Source of the DNA: Micromonospora costi
GTDB taxonomy: Bacteria > Actinomycetota > Actinomycetes > Mycobacteriales > Micromonosporaceae
NCBI RefSeq assembly: GCF_003626655.1
Contig: NZ_RBAN01000003.1
Location: 186,001-250,000, forward strand
Direction: 5' to 3'
Length of the DNA: 64,000 bases
Of this stretch, positions 7,755-15,572 are shown one piece after another (position 1 is the first letter of the stretch; each line of letters opens with the position of its first letter). Under the pieces are notes generated by a model that had not been told where the DNA came from, did not search any database, and saw only the letters and a list, made by a program, of their open reading frames with translations. The position numbers and the translations under genes were made by a program.

Positions 7755-9840
7755 CCTCGAAGGCGGTCCGCTCGCTGGGCGGCACGAAGTCACGCACCGG
7801 CTCGTCGCGCAGGGCGAACGAGAGCACCTCGCCGACGGCCTCCACGAGCCGGGACTGCACCGCCTGACCGACCGCGTCCCGGGGGTCGTCCGGGTTCGCG
7901 GCCATCGTGGCGACCGTGAGCTGCGGCGTGAAGGCGACCACCGTCTCCGTGGCGTACCCCTCCGAGCTGCCCGTCTTGCCAGCGACCGGCCGGCCCAGCC
8001 GCGTGCGCAGCCCGTCGGCCGTGCCGCCGTCGCACCGGCCGTACATCGACTGGTCCCCCACCGGGCAGCGGGCCGCGTCCGCGGCCGCCCGCGCCACGTC
8101 GGTGTCCAGCACCTGGCGGCAGTCCGGCTTCGCGGCGGTCACCGGCCGCCCGCCCGCGTCGGTGATCGACACCACGGGCAGGGGCGCGCACCACGTCCCC
8201 TCCGCCGCCACGGTGGCGTACGCGCCGGCCAGGTCGAGCGGGGTGGTGGCCGAGACGCCCAGGGTGAACGGGCCCCAGTCCTTCGCGCCGTAGCGGGCCA
8301 GCCGCGCGTCCGAGTCGGCCCGGAACACGATGCCGAGCCGTTCGGCCATCTCCACCACGCGGTCCGCGCCGACCTGTTCCGTGAGCCAGGCGAAGTACGT
8401 GTTGACCGAGCGGCCGAAGGCCGTCCACATGCTCTGCCGGCCGCCCATGGACGCCGAGGCGTTCTCCGGGCACCACCGGCCGCCGCAGCTCGCCGGCCCG
8501 GTCACCGGGTACCGGGTCACGAGGCGGCCCGGGGCGTCGTACTCGGTCTGCAGCGGCAGCCCGGACTCCAGCGCGGCCAGCATGGTGAAGAGCTTGAACG
8601 TCGAGCCGCCCTGGTAGCCCTGGATCGCACCCCCGCCCGCGACCAGCTGGTTGACCGTGTTCGGGCGGTTCTCCTGCCCGTCCGGGTTCTCGGCGACGCT
8701 GTAGGTGCGGTTCACCGCCATGGCGAGCACCCGGCCGGTGCCGGGCTGCAGCACGGCGGTCGGCGCCGTGCGGGGGTCCGCCGTGGGATAGACGCGCTGC
8801 ACCTGTTCGACGGTGGCGCGCTGCACGGCCGGGTCGAGGGAGGAGACGATCGAGAAGCCACCCCGCCGGAGGGTGCGCTGGCGCTCGTCCGCCGTGGCGC
8901 CGAAGGCCGACTGGGCGCTCCACCACCGGGTGAACCAGTCGCAGAAGAAGCCCCAGTCGTTGTGTGCCGCGGGCACCGCCGTGCAGTCGTTCGGGGTCTG
9001 GCTGGGGCGCAGGTCCAGCGGCTCGGCCTTGGCCCGCGCCGCCTGGTCGGGCGGCACCTGGGCGGTCTCGACGAGCCGGTCCAGCACGTACGTCCGGCGT
9101 TCCCGGGCGGCGTCCGCGTCGCCGTTGATCGGGTCGTCGGTGTGCGGCGAGCGCACCAGCCCGGCCAGCAGGGCGGCCTCGGGCAGGGTCAGGTCGGCGG
9201 GCGACTTGGAGAAGTACCGCTTGCTCGCCGCCGCGATCCCGTACGCCCCCGCCCCGAAGTACGCGATGTTCAGGTACCGGGAGAGGATCTCCTCTTTGCT
9301 CAGCTCCCGTTCCAGGGCGAGCGCGTAGCGCATCTCCTGGACCTTGCGGGCGGTGGAGACCTCGGTGGCGGCCCGGCGCTGCTCCTCGGAGAGCCGCGGG
9401 TCGCTGCTCAGCACGTTGCGCACGTACTGCATGGTCAGCGTCGAGGCGCCCTGCCGCGTCTCGCCGTCGCGCTGGTTGACCGTGAAGGCCCGCGCCACGC
9501 CGCGCAGGTCCACCCCGCTGTGCTGGTAGTACCGGACGTCCTCGGCCGCGACGATGGCCTGCCGCATCACGGGTGCGACGTCGCGCAGCGGCACGTCCAC
9601 CCGGTCCTCCTGGTAGAAGGAGGTGATCAGCGTGGTGCCGTCGTTGGCGTAGAGGTTGGAGCGCTGGGCGGTGGGTGGCGTCCGCAGCGTGTTGGGCAGC
9701 TCCGAGTAGGGGGTGGAGAGCGCGCTGAAGCCGATCCCGAACACCAGCGCGACCGGTAGCGCGGCCCCCGCCAGCACCAGTCCGGCCAGCAGGCCGGCGA
9801 TCAGCACGGTCAACACCTTGTCGAGATGGGCCCGGATCAT
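7729..9840 (-). CDS. Class A penicillin-binding protein
   Basis: Bifunctional peptidoglycan glycosyltransferase/transpeptidase, 703 residues. Order: short cytoplasmic end, one membrane helix (about 9-38), a GT51 domain with AAEDVRYYQHSG (catalytic E100) and GASTLTMQYVRN, then a transpeptidase domain with STFK (S413, K416), SVN (GRSVNTYF) and KTGS (K622). All catalytic motifs are intact. No PASTA domains. An ATG start at 9840 has GGGGAGAG just upstream. It lies between glyA and the phosphatase gene with an SDR gene, interrupting what is usually a tighter cluster. Exact class (PonA-like or other) cannot be set from sequence alone. Confidence 0.93.
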   Translation of the reverse strand: MIRAHLDKVLTVLIAGLLAGLVLAGAALPVALVFGIGFSALSTPYSELPNTLRTPPTAQRSNLYANDGTTLITSFYQEDRVDVPLRDVAPVMRQAIVAAEDVRYYQHSGVDLRGVARAFTVNQRDGETRQGASTLTMQYVRNVLSSDPRLSEEQRRAATEVSTARKVQEMRYALALERELSKEEILSRYLNIAYFGAGAYGIAAASKRYFSKSPADLTLPEAALLAGLVRSPHTDDPINGDADAARERRTYVLDRLVETAQVPPDQAARAKAEPLDLRPSQTPNDCTAVPAAHNDWGFFCDWFTRWWSAQSAFGATADERQRTLRRGGFSIVSSLDPAVQRATVEQVQRVYPTADPRTAPTAVLQPGTGRVLAMAVNRTYSVAENPDGQENRPNTVNQLVAGGGAIQGYQGGSTFKLFTMLAALESGLPLQTEYDAPGRLVTRYPVTGPASCGGRWCPENASASMGGRQSMWTAFGRSVNTYFAWLTEQVGADRVVEMAERLGIVFRADSDARLARYGAKDWGPFTLGVSATTPLDLAGAYATVAAEGTWCAPLPVVSITDAGGRPVTAAKPDCRQVLDTDVARAAADAARCPVGDQSMYGRCDGGTADGLRTRLGRPVAGKTGSSEGYATETVVAFTPQLTVATMAANPDDPRDAVGQAVQSRLVEAVGEVLSFALRDEPVRDFVPPSERTAFEVTGARTGN

Positions 9841-9864
9841 CAGCTCTCCCCGCAGGAGCCGGTC

Positions 9865-9870
9865 ACGCTA
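9865..9870 (-). promoter_or_regulatory. Candidate PBP -10 box TAGCGT
   Basis: On the minus strand TAGCGT lies 24 nt before the PBP ATG, with TTCCGG 18 nt further upstream as a weak -35. The PBP then has a short leader with its own Shine-Dalgarno, unlike the leaderless starts elsewhere in the window. Confidence 0.35.
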
Positions 9871-9952
9871 GGACCCGTTCAGAATGACCCGGAAAGCCCC
9901 GTTTGCCGCTGGTTTTCCCTAAACCCGGAGGAAATTCGCGAGGAGGGACGCG

Positions 9953-10564
9953 TCAGGGCAGAAGGGCGACCGCGAGCGGCTGAACGGTCTCCTCGATCTC
10001 GTCGGCCACCCGGCTGAAGCACTGGTCGCCCCGACCCCACGGATCGTCCAGGTCGTCGGTCGCCAGCGGGGTCGCGCCGTGGCGCGCGTCGTGCGCCGCC
10101 GCCACGAGGGCCACGCCCCGCGCGTGCACGGCGTCCGGCGTGGCCTCGGCCGCCGGCAGCCCGGCCGTGTCCACGGCACCCAGCAGCCGGCCGAACTCGC
10201 CCAGCACGAACGTGCGCGCCGCCGCGTCGGGACGCAGCGCCACCACGTACTCCTGCTGGTCCGCGGTGGCGGTGAGGACGAGATCCGCGGCGTCGATGTG
10301 CTCCGAGCGGAGCTTCCGCGCCGCGAAGCCCTCCACGTCGCCGCCCCGCGCCGTGACCTGCCGGGCCGCCGGCGGGTTCATCTCCTCGCCGGCGTGCCAC
10401 CCGCCGGTGCCGGCGCTGTGGCTGTGCACCAGCCCGTCGGCGCCGGCCGGGTCCAGCCCGCGCCGCGTCAACCGCTCCCGCACCGCCAGGGCGAGCAGCC
10501 GCTCCGCCATCGGGGACCGGCAGATGTTGCCCATGCAGACGTGCAGGACGGTGAACGGCGGCAC
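9953..10564 (-). CDS. Low-molecular-weight protein tyrosine phosphatase
   Basis: Cysteine-dependent phosphatase acting on phosphotyrosine or related substrates in the cytoplasm. The catalytic P-loop CMGNICRS is at residues 10-17 (C10, R16), and a DDLDDPWG stretch near residue 180 supplies the general-acid aspartate region. At 203 residues it is longer than the usual 150, with an insertion in the middle. Start is GTG 10564, directly abutting the TAG of tsaC (TAGGTG), so the two are co-translated. In related actinobacteria this gene sits between tsaC and glyA; here PBP and SDR genes separate it from glyA. Confidence 0.88.
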   Translation of the reverse strand: MPPFTVLHVCMGNICRSPMAERLLALAVRERLTRRGLDPAGADGLVHSHSAGTGGWHAGEEMNPPAARQVTARGGDVEGFAARKLRSEHIDAADLVLTATADQQEYVVALRPDAAARTFVLGEFGRLLGAVDTAGLPAAEATPDAVHARGVALVAAAHDARHGATPLATDDLDDPWGRGDQCFSRVADEIEETVQPLAVALLP

Positions 10565-11206
10565 CTAGACCCCCTCGACGATGTCCGGCACCACGTCGCG
10601 GAGCTTCTCCATGGGGATCGCGCCCTGGCGCAGGACCTGCGGCACCTCGCCGGTGAGGTCGACGATCGTGCTGGGCACCGGATCCGGGCAGGGGCCGGCC
10701 TCCAGGTACGCCCGCACCGAGTAGCCCAACTGGTCGCGGGCCTCCTCGGCGGTGAGCGCGGCCGGCTGGCCGGTCTTGTTGGCCGAGGAGACCGCCATCG
10801 GACCGGTCTCCCGCAGCACCTCCAGCGCCACCGGGTGCAGCGGCATGCGTACCGCCACCGTGCCGCTCTTGTCGCCGAGATCCCACTGGAGGCTCGGCGA
10901 GTGCTCGACCACGATGGTCAGGGCACCCGGCCAGAACGCCTCGACCAGGTCGCGGGCCGCGCGGGGCAGCGACAGGACCAGGCCGTCGAGCGTGTGCCGG
11001 CTGCCGATCAGCACCGGGGGCGGCATGTGCCGGCCCCGGCCCTTGGCGTCCAGCAGCGCCTTCACGGCGTACGGGGTGAACGCGTCCGCGCCGATGCCGT
11101 AAACGGTGTCCGTCGGCAGGACGACCAGTTCTCCGTTCTTGACCGCCTCGATGGCCGCGGCGATGCCGCGGTCCCGGTCGGCGGGCGACCGGCAGTCGTA
11201 GAGCAT
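10565..11206 (-). CDS. tsaC: L-threonylcarbamoyladenylate synthase
   Basis: YrdC/Sua5-family enzyme that makes threonylcarbamoyl-AMP from threonine, bicarbonate and ATP for the tRNA t6A modification. The 213 residues carry GELVVLPTDTVYGIGADA near the N terminus, the central KGRGRHMPPPVLIGS and SSANKTGQPA, all typical. It has the YrdC domain only, without the C-terminal Sua5 extension. The start ATG at 11206 shares its A with the TGA of prmC (TGATG), hence tight coupling. The open frame upstream of 11206 runs inside prmC and is not real. Confidence 0.93.
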   Translation of the reverse strand: MLYDCRSPADRDRGIAAAIEAVKNGELVVLPTDTVYGIGADAFTPYAVKALLDAKGRGRHMPPPVLIGSRHTLDGLVLSLPRAARDLVEAFWPGALTIVVEHSPSLQWDLGDKSGTVAVRMPLHPVALEVLRETGPMAVSSANKTGQPAALTAEEARDQLGYSVRAYLEAGPCPDPVPSTIVDLTGEVPQVLRQGAIPMEKLRDVVPDIVEGV

Positions 11207-12171
11207 CACGAGGAGCCAGTCTGCCACGCCGACCCGGGGCCGGCTCGGCGGCCGTCCGACCGGCGGGACGCGGTGGCGAATCGGGGCCGTCCCGTCAGGT
11301 CCCGGTGGGCCGTGACCGCCGTGAACCGGCCGTCGGCCACGAGCAGCGCGGGCACGTCCGCCGCGTGTGTGTCGTCGTGCTCGATGCCGAGCGCCCCGCC
11401 GGGACGCAGGAGCGCACCCGCCCGGGTGACCACCGGACGGATCACGGTCAGGCCGTCCACGCCGCCGAACACCGCCTCCGCCGGGTCGTACCCGGCCACC
11501 TCCGGTGCCACCACCGTGTCGGCGGGCACGTAGGGCGGGTTGCAGAGCAGCACGTCGACCCGGCCGGCCAGGTCGGCCAGCAGGTCCGGTGCGGTGACGT
11601 CCGCCTCGACCACCTCGATCGGCCGGTCCCCGGCGGCCGCCCGGTCGGCCGCGTTGCGGCGCAGCCAACGCAGCGCGTCCGGGGAACGTTCGACCGCCAC
11701 CACGCGCGCCGACGGCAGCTCCTGGGCGACCGACAGCGCGATGGCTCCCGAACCGCTGCACAGGTCCACCACCAGCAGCTCCTCCGGCCCCCGGCCCCGC
11801 GCGAGCGCCCGGCCCTGCTCGATCCCCCAGCCGGCGAGCAGCTCGGTCTCCGGGCGGGGCACGAAGACGCCCGGCCCCACGGCCAGTTCGAGACGCCGGA
11901 ACGCGGCGCTGCCCACGAGGTGCTGCAACGGCTCCCGCTGGGCCCGCCGGGCCACCAGCGCGTCGAAGGTGGCAAGCTGACCGGCGTCGAACCCGTCGAC
12001 CAGCGCCAGCCGGCCCCGCGGCACACCCAGCACGTACGCGGCCAGCAACTCCGCCTCCGTCCGGGCCGCCTCGACACCGGCCTCGCCGAGTCGGCGGGCC
12101 GCCTGCGCCACGGCGGCCGAGGGTCGTTTCCGGTTCGTCCCTTCGGAGGGGTGTTGCGGCTCGATGGTCAC
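11206..12171 (-). CDS. prmC: Release factor glutamine methyltransferase
   Basis: Methylates the glutamine of the GGQ motif in peptide release factors. An N-terminal helical domain (about 15-95) is followed by a class I SAM-dependent methyltransferase domain: VVDLCSGSGAIALS (SAM site), and the NPPY signature at 211-214. Length 321, slightly above the usual 280-290, with a low-complexity tail. Start is GTG 12171. Its substrate gene prfA normally lies directly upstream, but here a diguanylate cyclase gene in opposite orientation separates them. It begins the prmC-tsaC-phosphatase operon. Confidence 0.93.
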   Translation of the reverse strand: MTIEPQHPSEGTNRKRPSAAVAQAARRLGEAGVEAARTEAELLAAYVLGVPRGRLALVDGFDAGQLATFDALVARRAQREPLQHLVGSAAFRRLELAVGPGVFVPRPETELLAGWGIEQGRALARGRGPEELLVVDLCSGSGAIALSVAQELPSARVVAVERSPDALRWLRRNAADRAAAGDRPIEVVEADVTAPDLLADLAGRVDVLLCNPPYVPADTVVAPEVAGYDPAEAVFGGVDGLTVIRPVVTRAGALLRPGGALGIEHDDTHAADVPALLVADGRFTAVTAHRDLTGRPRFATASRRSDGRRAGPGSAWQTGSS

Positions 12172-12210
12172 GACATAATCATGAGGCGTCGCGGGTCACG
12201 TCACGAGCGG

Positions 12211-12226
12211 GTGCGTCCAGACGCAC
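12211..12226. promoter_or_regulatory. 16-bp perfect palindrome before the GGDEF gene
   Basis: GTGCGTC-CA-GACGCAC is a perfect dyad 7 nt before the AGGAGGT of the diguanylate cyclase gene, within the 73-bp divergent gap shared with prmC. It could be an operator for both genes, or a small hairpin in the cyclase leader close enough to affect ribosome binding. Confidence 0.45.
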
Positions 12227-12244
12227 GCCGACAGGAGGTCGCTG

Positions 12245-13795
12245 GTGGGTTGGCTCGACCGGGTCGATGACCAGGTTGACGCGCTGACGCAGGCGCGGGC
12301 GTTGCAGGAGGCCAGCCGGTCCGCCGAGGCGTACACCGTGCTGGAACGCGTCCTGGCCACCACCACCGATCCCCGCACCCGGGCCGACGCCCTCGTGCAG
12401 CGGCTCTCGGCGCTGATCAATCTCGGCCGCACGGCGGAGTTCACCCGGGCCATCGAGGAGGCGTCGGCGGCCGTCCGCGACCTCGCCGAGCCCTACCTCC
12501 ACGGGCACCTCAACGCGCTGGCCGCGCTCGCCGCCCACCACCAGGGTGCGCTCGACCGGTGCGTCACCCACCTCGTGAAGGCCGCCCGCGCGCTCGGCGC
12601 CGTGGAGGACCCGGACCGGGACACCGCCTGGGGCTGGCACGACCTGGCGATGGCCTACTCGTACCTGAGCTTCCACGGCTACGCGCTGGGCGCCATCGAA
12701 CGCGCCCGGCAGCTCGGCCTGGCCGCCGGGATACCCGAGGAGACGTTCGCGGCGCCCGGCATCCGGCTGCGCAACGCGGTGGCGCTCGACCACAACGGCG
12801 ACAGCGACGGCTGCCTGCGCGTGCTGCGCGACGTGGCGACCGACCTCGGCCGGTTCCTGCGGGCGGGCCGGGCGAGCCAGCTGCGTCCGAGCAGCCTGGC
12901 CGCGTACGGCTACGCCGCCGCCCGCCGGGCCGCGCTCGGCGACCGGCTGGAAACCGACTCCGAGGCCGACCCGGCGCGGCTGCTCGCCCACGGCGGGGAC
13001 AGCGCCCGGGCGCGGGACATGCGCGACCTCGGTCAGGTCTGCCTGGCAATCGCCGCGGGCCGGCCCATCGAGGCGGTGGCCCGGCTGGACACCGTCCGGG
13101 TCTCCAGCGAGACCCTCGGCGCGGCCGAGGGCGCCCGGCTGCGCAGCATCGCGCTGTCCCGGGCCGGCGACCACGCCGCCGCCCACCGGGCCGACCGGCT
13201 GGCGTTCCGGCTGGCCGCACAGCGCAACGACCGGCTGCGCGACGTCTACATCGACGGCATCGCGGCGCGGATTGACCACGAGGAGATGCGCCGGGAGGCC
13301 GCCCGCTACGAGGGCGAGGCGCTGACCGACCCGCTGACCGGGCTGCCCAACCGGCGCCGGCTGGAGCGCTACATCGCCAGCGTGGTGTCCCGCGGCGAGC
13401 CGGTGGTGATCGGTGTCTGCGACCTGGACGGCTTCAAGGCGGTCAACACCCGGCACGGGCACCACTCCGGTGACCTGGTGCTCCAGCGCATCGCCGGGGT
13501 GATCAACCGGGTGATGCGCCGGGGCGACTTCGTGGCCCGCTACGGCGGGGACGAGTTCGTGGTGGTGCTGCCCGGAGCGGGCATGGCGGAGGCCGCCGAG
13601 GTGGCGCGGCGGATCGGCGCGGCGGTGGCCGGGGAGGACTGGGAGGCGCTGGTACCCGGCACCCCGGTCGGGGTGAGCATCGGCTTCGCGGAGGTCTCCG
13701 GCACCGGGGCGACGCTGCGCGACGCGCTCAGCATCGCCTTCGAGGTCGCCGACCGCGAGATGCTCCGCGCGAAGACCCGCCCCCGCGCGTCCTGA
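12245..13795 (+). CDS. TPR-containing diguanylate cyclase (GGDEF)
   Basis: Makes cyclic di-GMP from two GTP. The 516-residue protein has an N-terminal all-helical region (about 1-330) with tetratricopeptide-like pairs, and a GGDEF domain (about 355-510). The catalytic GGDEF is intact at 434-438. An inhibitory I-site RRGD lies at 425-428 at the right distance, so product feedback is expected. No membrane segment or EAL domain is seen, so it is a cytoplasmic cyclase probably controlled by the helical region. Start GTG 12245 follows AGGAGGT by 5 nt. It is convergent with prfA and divergent from prmC, splitting a conserved gene pair. Confidence 0.92.
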   Translation: MGWLDRVDDQVDALTQARALQEASRSAEAYTVLERVLATTTDPRTRADALVQRLSALINLGRTAEFTRAIEEASAAVRDLAEPYLHGHLNALAALAAHHQGALDRCVTHLVKAARALGAVEDPDRDTAWGWHDLAMAYSYLSFHGYALGAIERARQLGLAAGIPEETFAAPGIRLRNAVALDHNGDSDGCLRVLRDVATDLGRFLRAGRASQLRPSSLAAYGYAAARRAALGDRLETDSEADPARLLAHGGDSARARDMRDLGQVCLAIAAGRPIEAVARLDTVRVSSETLGAAEGARLRSIALSRAGDHAAAHRADRLAFRLAAQRNDRLRDVYIDGIAARIDHEEMRREAARYEGEALTDPLTGLPNRRRLERYIASVVSRGEPVVIGVCDLDGFKAVNTRHGHHSGDLVLQRIAGVINRVMRRGDFVARYGGDEFVVVLPGAGMAEAAEVARRIGAAVAGEDWEALVPGTPVGVSIGFAEVSGTGATLRDALSIAFEVADREMLRAKTRPRAS

Positions 13796-13828
13796 CCGGC
13801 GACCCGCCGTCGCTGGTCGAGGTGACCG

Positions 13829-14917
13829 TCAGCGGCGGGCGAGTTCGGTGTCGCCCGCCAGGCGGGCGGCCCGGTCGGCCTCGGCCAGGGCGTCCAGCAC
13901 GCCGTCCAGGTCACCGGCGAGGGCCAGGTCCAGGTTGTACGCGGTGTAGCCGATCCGGTGGTCAGTGATCCGGTTCTGCGGGAAGTTGTACGTGCGGATC
14001 CGCTCGGAGCGGTCGACCGTCCGCACCTGCGCCTTGCGCGCGTCGGAGGCCGCGGCGTCCGCCTGCTCCTGGGCCGCGGCCAGCAGCCGGGAGCGCAGGA
14101 TCCGCATGGCCTGCTCGCGGTTCTGCAACTGCGACTTCTCGTTCTGGCAGGAGACCACGATGCCGGTCGGCACGTGGGTGATCCGGACCGCGGAGTCGGT
14201 GGTGTTCACCGACTGCCCGCCCGGGCCCGACGACCGGAAGACGTCGATCCGCAGGTCGTTGGGGTCGATGGTGACGTCGACCTCCTCGGCCTCGGGCAGC
14301 ACCAGGACGCCGGCCGCGCTGGTGTGGATGCGGCCCTGCGACTCGGTGACCGGGACCCGCTGGACCCGGTGCACGCCGCCCTCCCACTTGAGCCGGGACC
14401 AGACGCCGTTGCCGCCCTCGGGCACGCCCTTGGTCTTGATCGCCAGCGAGACGTCCTTCACCCCGCCGAGGTCCGAGTCCTGGGCGTCGATCACCTCGAC
14501 CAGCCAGCCCCGGCGCTCGGCGTACCTCGTGTACATCCGCAGCAGGTCGCCGGCGAAGAGCGCGGACTCCTCGCCGCCCTCACCGGCCTTGATCTCGACG
14601 ATCACGTCCTTGGCGTCGTGCGGGTCGCGCGGGATCAGCAGCTCGGCGAGGCGCTCCTCCAGCGCCGGCAGGGACGCCGAGATCGACTCGACCTCCCCGG
14701 CGAACGACGGGTCCTCGGCGGCCAGTTCCCGGGCCGCGGCCAGGTCGGCGCGCGCCTGCGCCAGCTCACCGGCCGCCTTGTGCAGCGGCACCAGCTCGGC
14801 GTACCGCCGGCCGACGCGACGCGCGGTGGCCTGGTCGGCGTGGATGGCCGGGTCGGCGAGCCGCTTCTCCAGGTCCGCGTACTCGTCGAGGAGGGCGGCC
14901 AGGCGCTCGCTGCTCAT
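13829..14917 (-). CDS. prfA: Peptide chain release factor 1
   Basis: Recognises UAA and UAG stop codons and triggers peptide release. Length 362. The catalytic loop SSGPGGQSVNTTDSAVR carries the GGQ motif; a class I release-factor N-terminal helical domain and the acidic VIEIKAGEGGEES-like stretch (here VIVEIKAGEGGEES) precede it. The start is set at ATG 14917 (MSSERLAALLDEYADL), with AAGGAG about 11 nt upstream; the frame stays open to 14974 but without family similarity. Its usual partner prmC is about 1.7 kb away beyond an inverted cyclase gene. Confidence 0.95.
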   Translation of the reverse strand: MSSERLAALLDEYADLEKRLADPAIHADQATARRVGRRYAELVPLHKAAGELAQARADLAAARELAAEDPSFAGEVESISASLPALEERLAELLIPRDPHDAKDVIVEIKAGEGGEESALFAGDLLRMYTRYAERRGWLVEVIDAQDSDLGGVKDVSLAIKTKGVPEGGNGVWSRLKWEGGVHRVQRVPVTESQGRIHTSAAGVLVLPEAEEVDVTIDPNDLRIDVFRSSGPGGQSVNTTDSAVRITHVPTGIVVSCQNEKSQLQNREQAMRILRSRLLAAAQEQADAAASDARKAQVRTVDRSERIRTYNFPQNRITDHRIGYTAYNLDLALAGDLDGVLDALAEADRAARLAGDTELARR

Positions 14918-14992
14918 GCGGGGGATGCTCCTTCGACGGCCGGAGGGACGGGTCCCGCCGGGTCTCGGTGGCACGACCGGCGGGAATACGGA

Positions 14993-15031
14993 CGGCGCCC
15001 GCGGCCGGTGGGAAACCGGACGCGGGCGCCG
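14993..15031 (-). terminator. rpmE terminator hairpin
   Basis: An 11-bp perfect stem, CGGCGCCCGCG (14993-15003) with CGCGGGCGCCG (15021-15031), starts 9 nt after the rpmE stop. There is no T-tract, as is usual for GC-rich actinobacteria. It separates rpmE from prfA. Confidence 0.65.
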
Positions 15032-15040
15032 AACGAGGAG

Positions 15041-15265
15041 TTACTTGGCCTTCTTGGCCTGAACCTTGGCGTACTTCTGCTGGAACTTCGCGACCCGACC
15101 GGCGGTGTCGAGAACGCGCTGCTTACCGGTGTAGAACGGGTGGCAGGCGCTGCAGGTCTCGACGTGGATCGCGCCGCCCTTGGCGGTGCTGCGGGTCGTG
15201 AAGGTGTTGCCGCAGGAACAGGTGACCTCGGTGGTCACGTACTCCGGGTGGATGTTGGGCTTCAT
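15041..15265 (-). CDS. rpmE: 50S ribosomal protein L31 (zinc-binding form)
   Basis: Ribosomal protein of the large subunit, 74 residues. It has the zinc-ligand cysteines CSCG (residues 16-19) and CSAC (37-40), so it is the C+ (zinc-binding) L31 type rather than the zinc-free paralogue. The C terminus is lysine-rich (AKVQAKKAK). ATG at 15265; GAGG-like sequences lie just upstream. It lies upstream of prfA in the common actinobacterial order. A structured RNA element about 100 nt upstream may control it. Confidence 0.96.
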   Translation of the reverse strand: MKPNIHPEYVTTEVTCSCGNTFTTRSTAKGGAIHVETCSACHPFYTGKQRVLDTAGRVAKFQQKYAKVQAKKAK

Positions 15266-15572
15266 GTCGCCTCGGTCCTCTCGTCGGTGGTCGCCGGGTC
15301 GCCGTCACCGCCCACCGCACCCGTGCGGCGGGCTCGGGCGTGAACCGGAACCGGTGGCCGATTGACCAGTGTGCCATGGGCGTGCGCCCAGCCCGTCATC
15401 GGGCGGCACACCGGTCCAGGATCGGTAACGCGCACCATCGGGTTGGCATTCCCGCCGGTCGGCGGGGCATTCACGGGAGGCCGCGCGCCCGGCAAGGTAC
15501 CCCGGACGGGGTACGCGCACGGCCGGCGGCGGCGCCGGGGCGACCGGCGCGGCGACGAGACGGAGGTGAGCG
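15266..15572. other. 307-bp divergent gap between rpmE and the pnk-like gene
   Basis: No gene is seen. The gap holds the three-way-junction element at 15364-15416 and, next to the plus-strand gene, a strong GGAGGTGAG Shine-Dalgarno. No clear -10/-35 pair could be assigned for either direction. Confidence 0.6.
15364..15416 (-). ncRNA. Predicted three-way-junction leader RNA of rpmE
   Basis: A 53-nt self-complementary element. Outer stem 15364-15375 with 15405-15416 pairs 12 bp; its only mismatch (A68/C412 on the plus strand) becomes a G-U pair on the rpmE strand. One unpaired base (15376) is followed by two adjacent five-pair hairpins, 15377-15390 and 15391-15404, each with a 4-nt loop. It ends about 99 nt before the rpmE start codon. 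This is what the sequence shows. Ribosomal protein leaders upstream of L31 genes are described for actinobacteria (from memory, not checked), so autoregulation by L31 is the leading idea. Confidence 0.5.
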
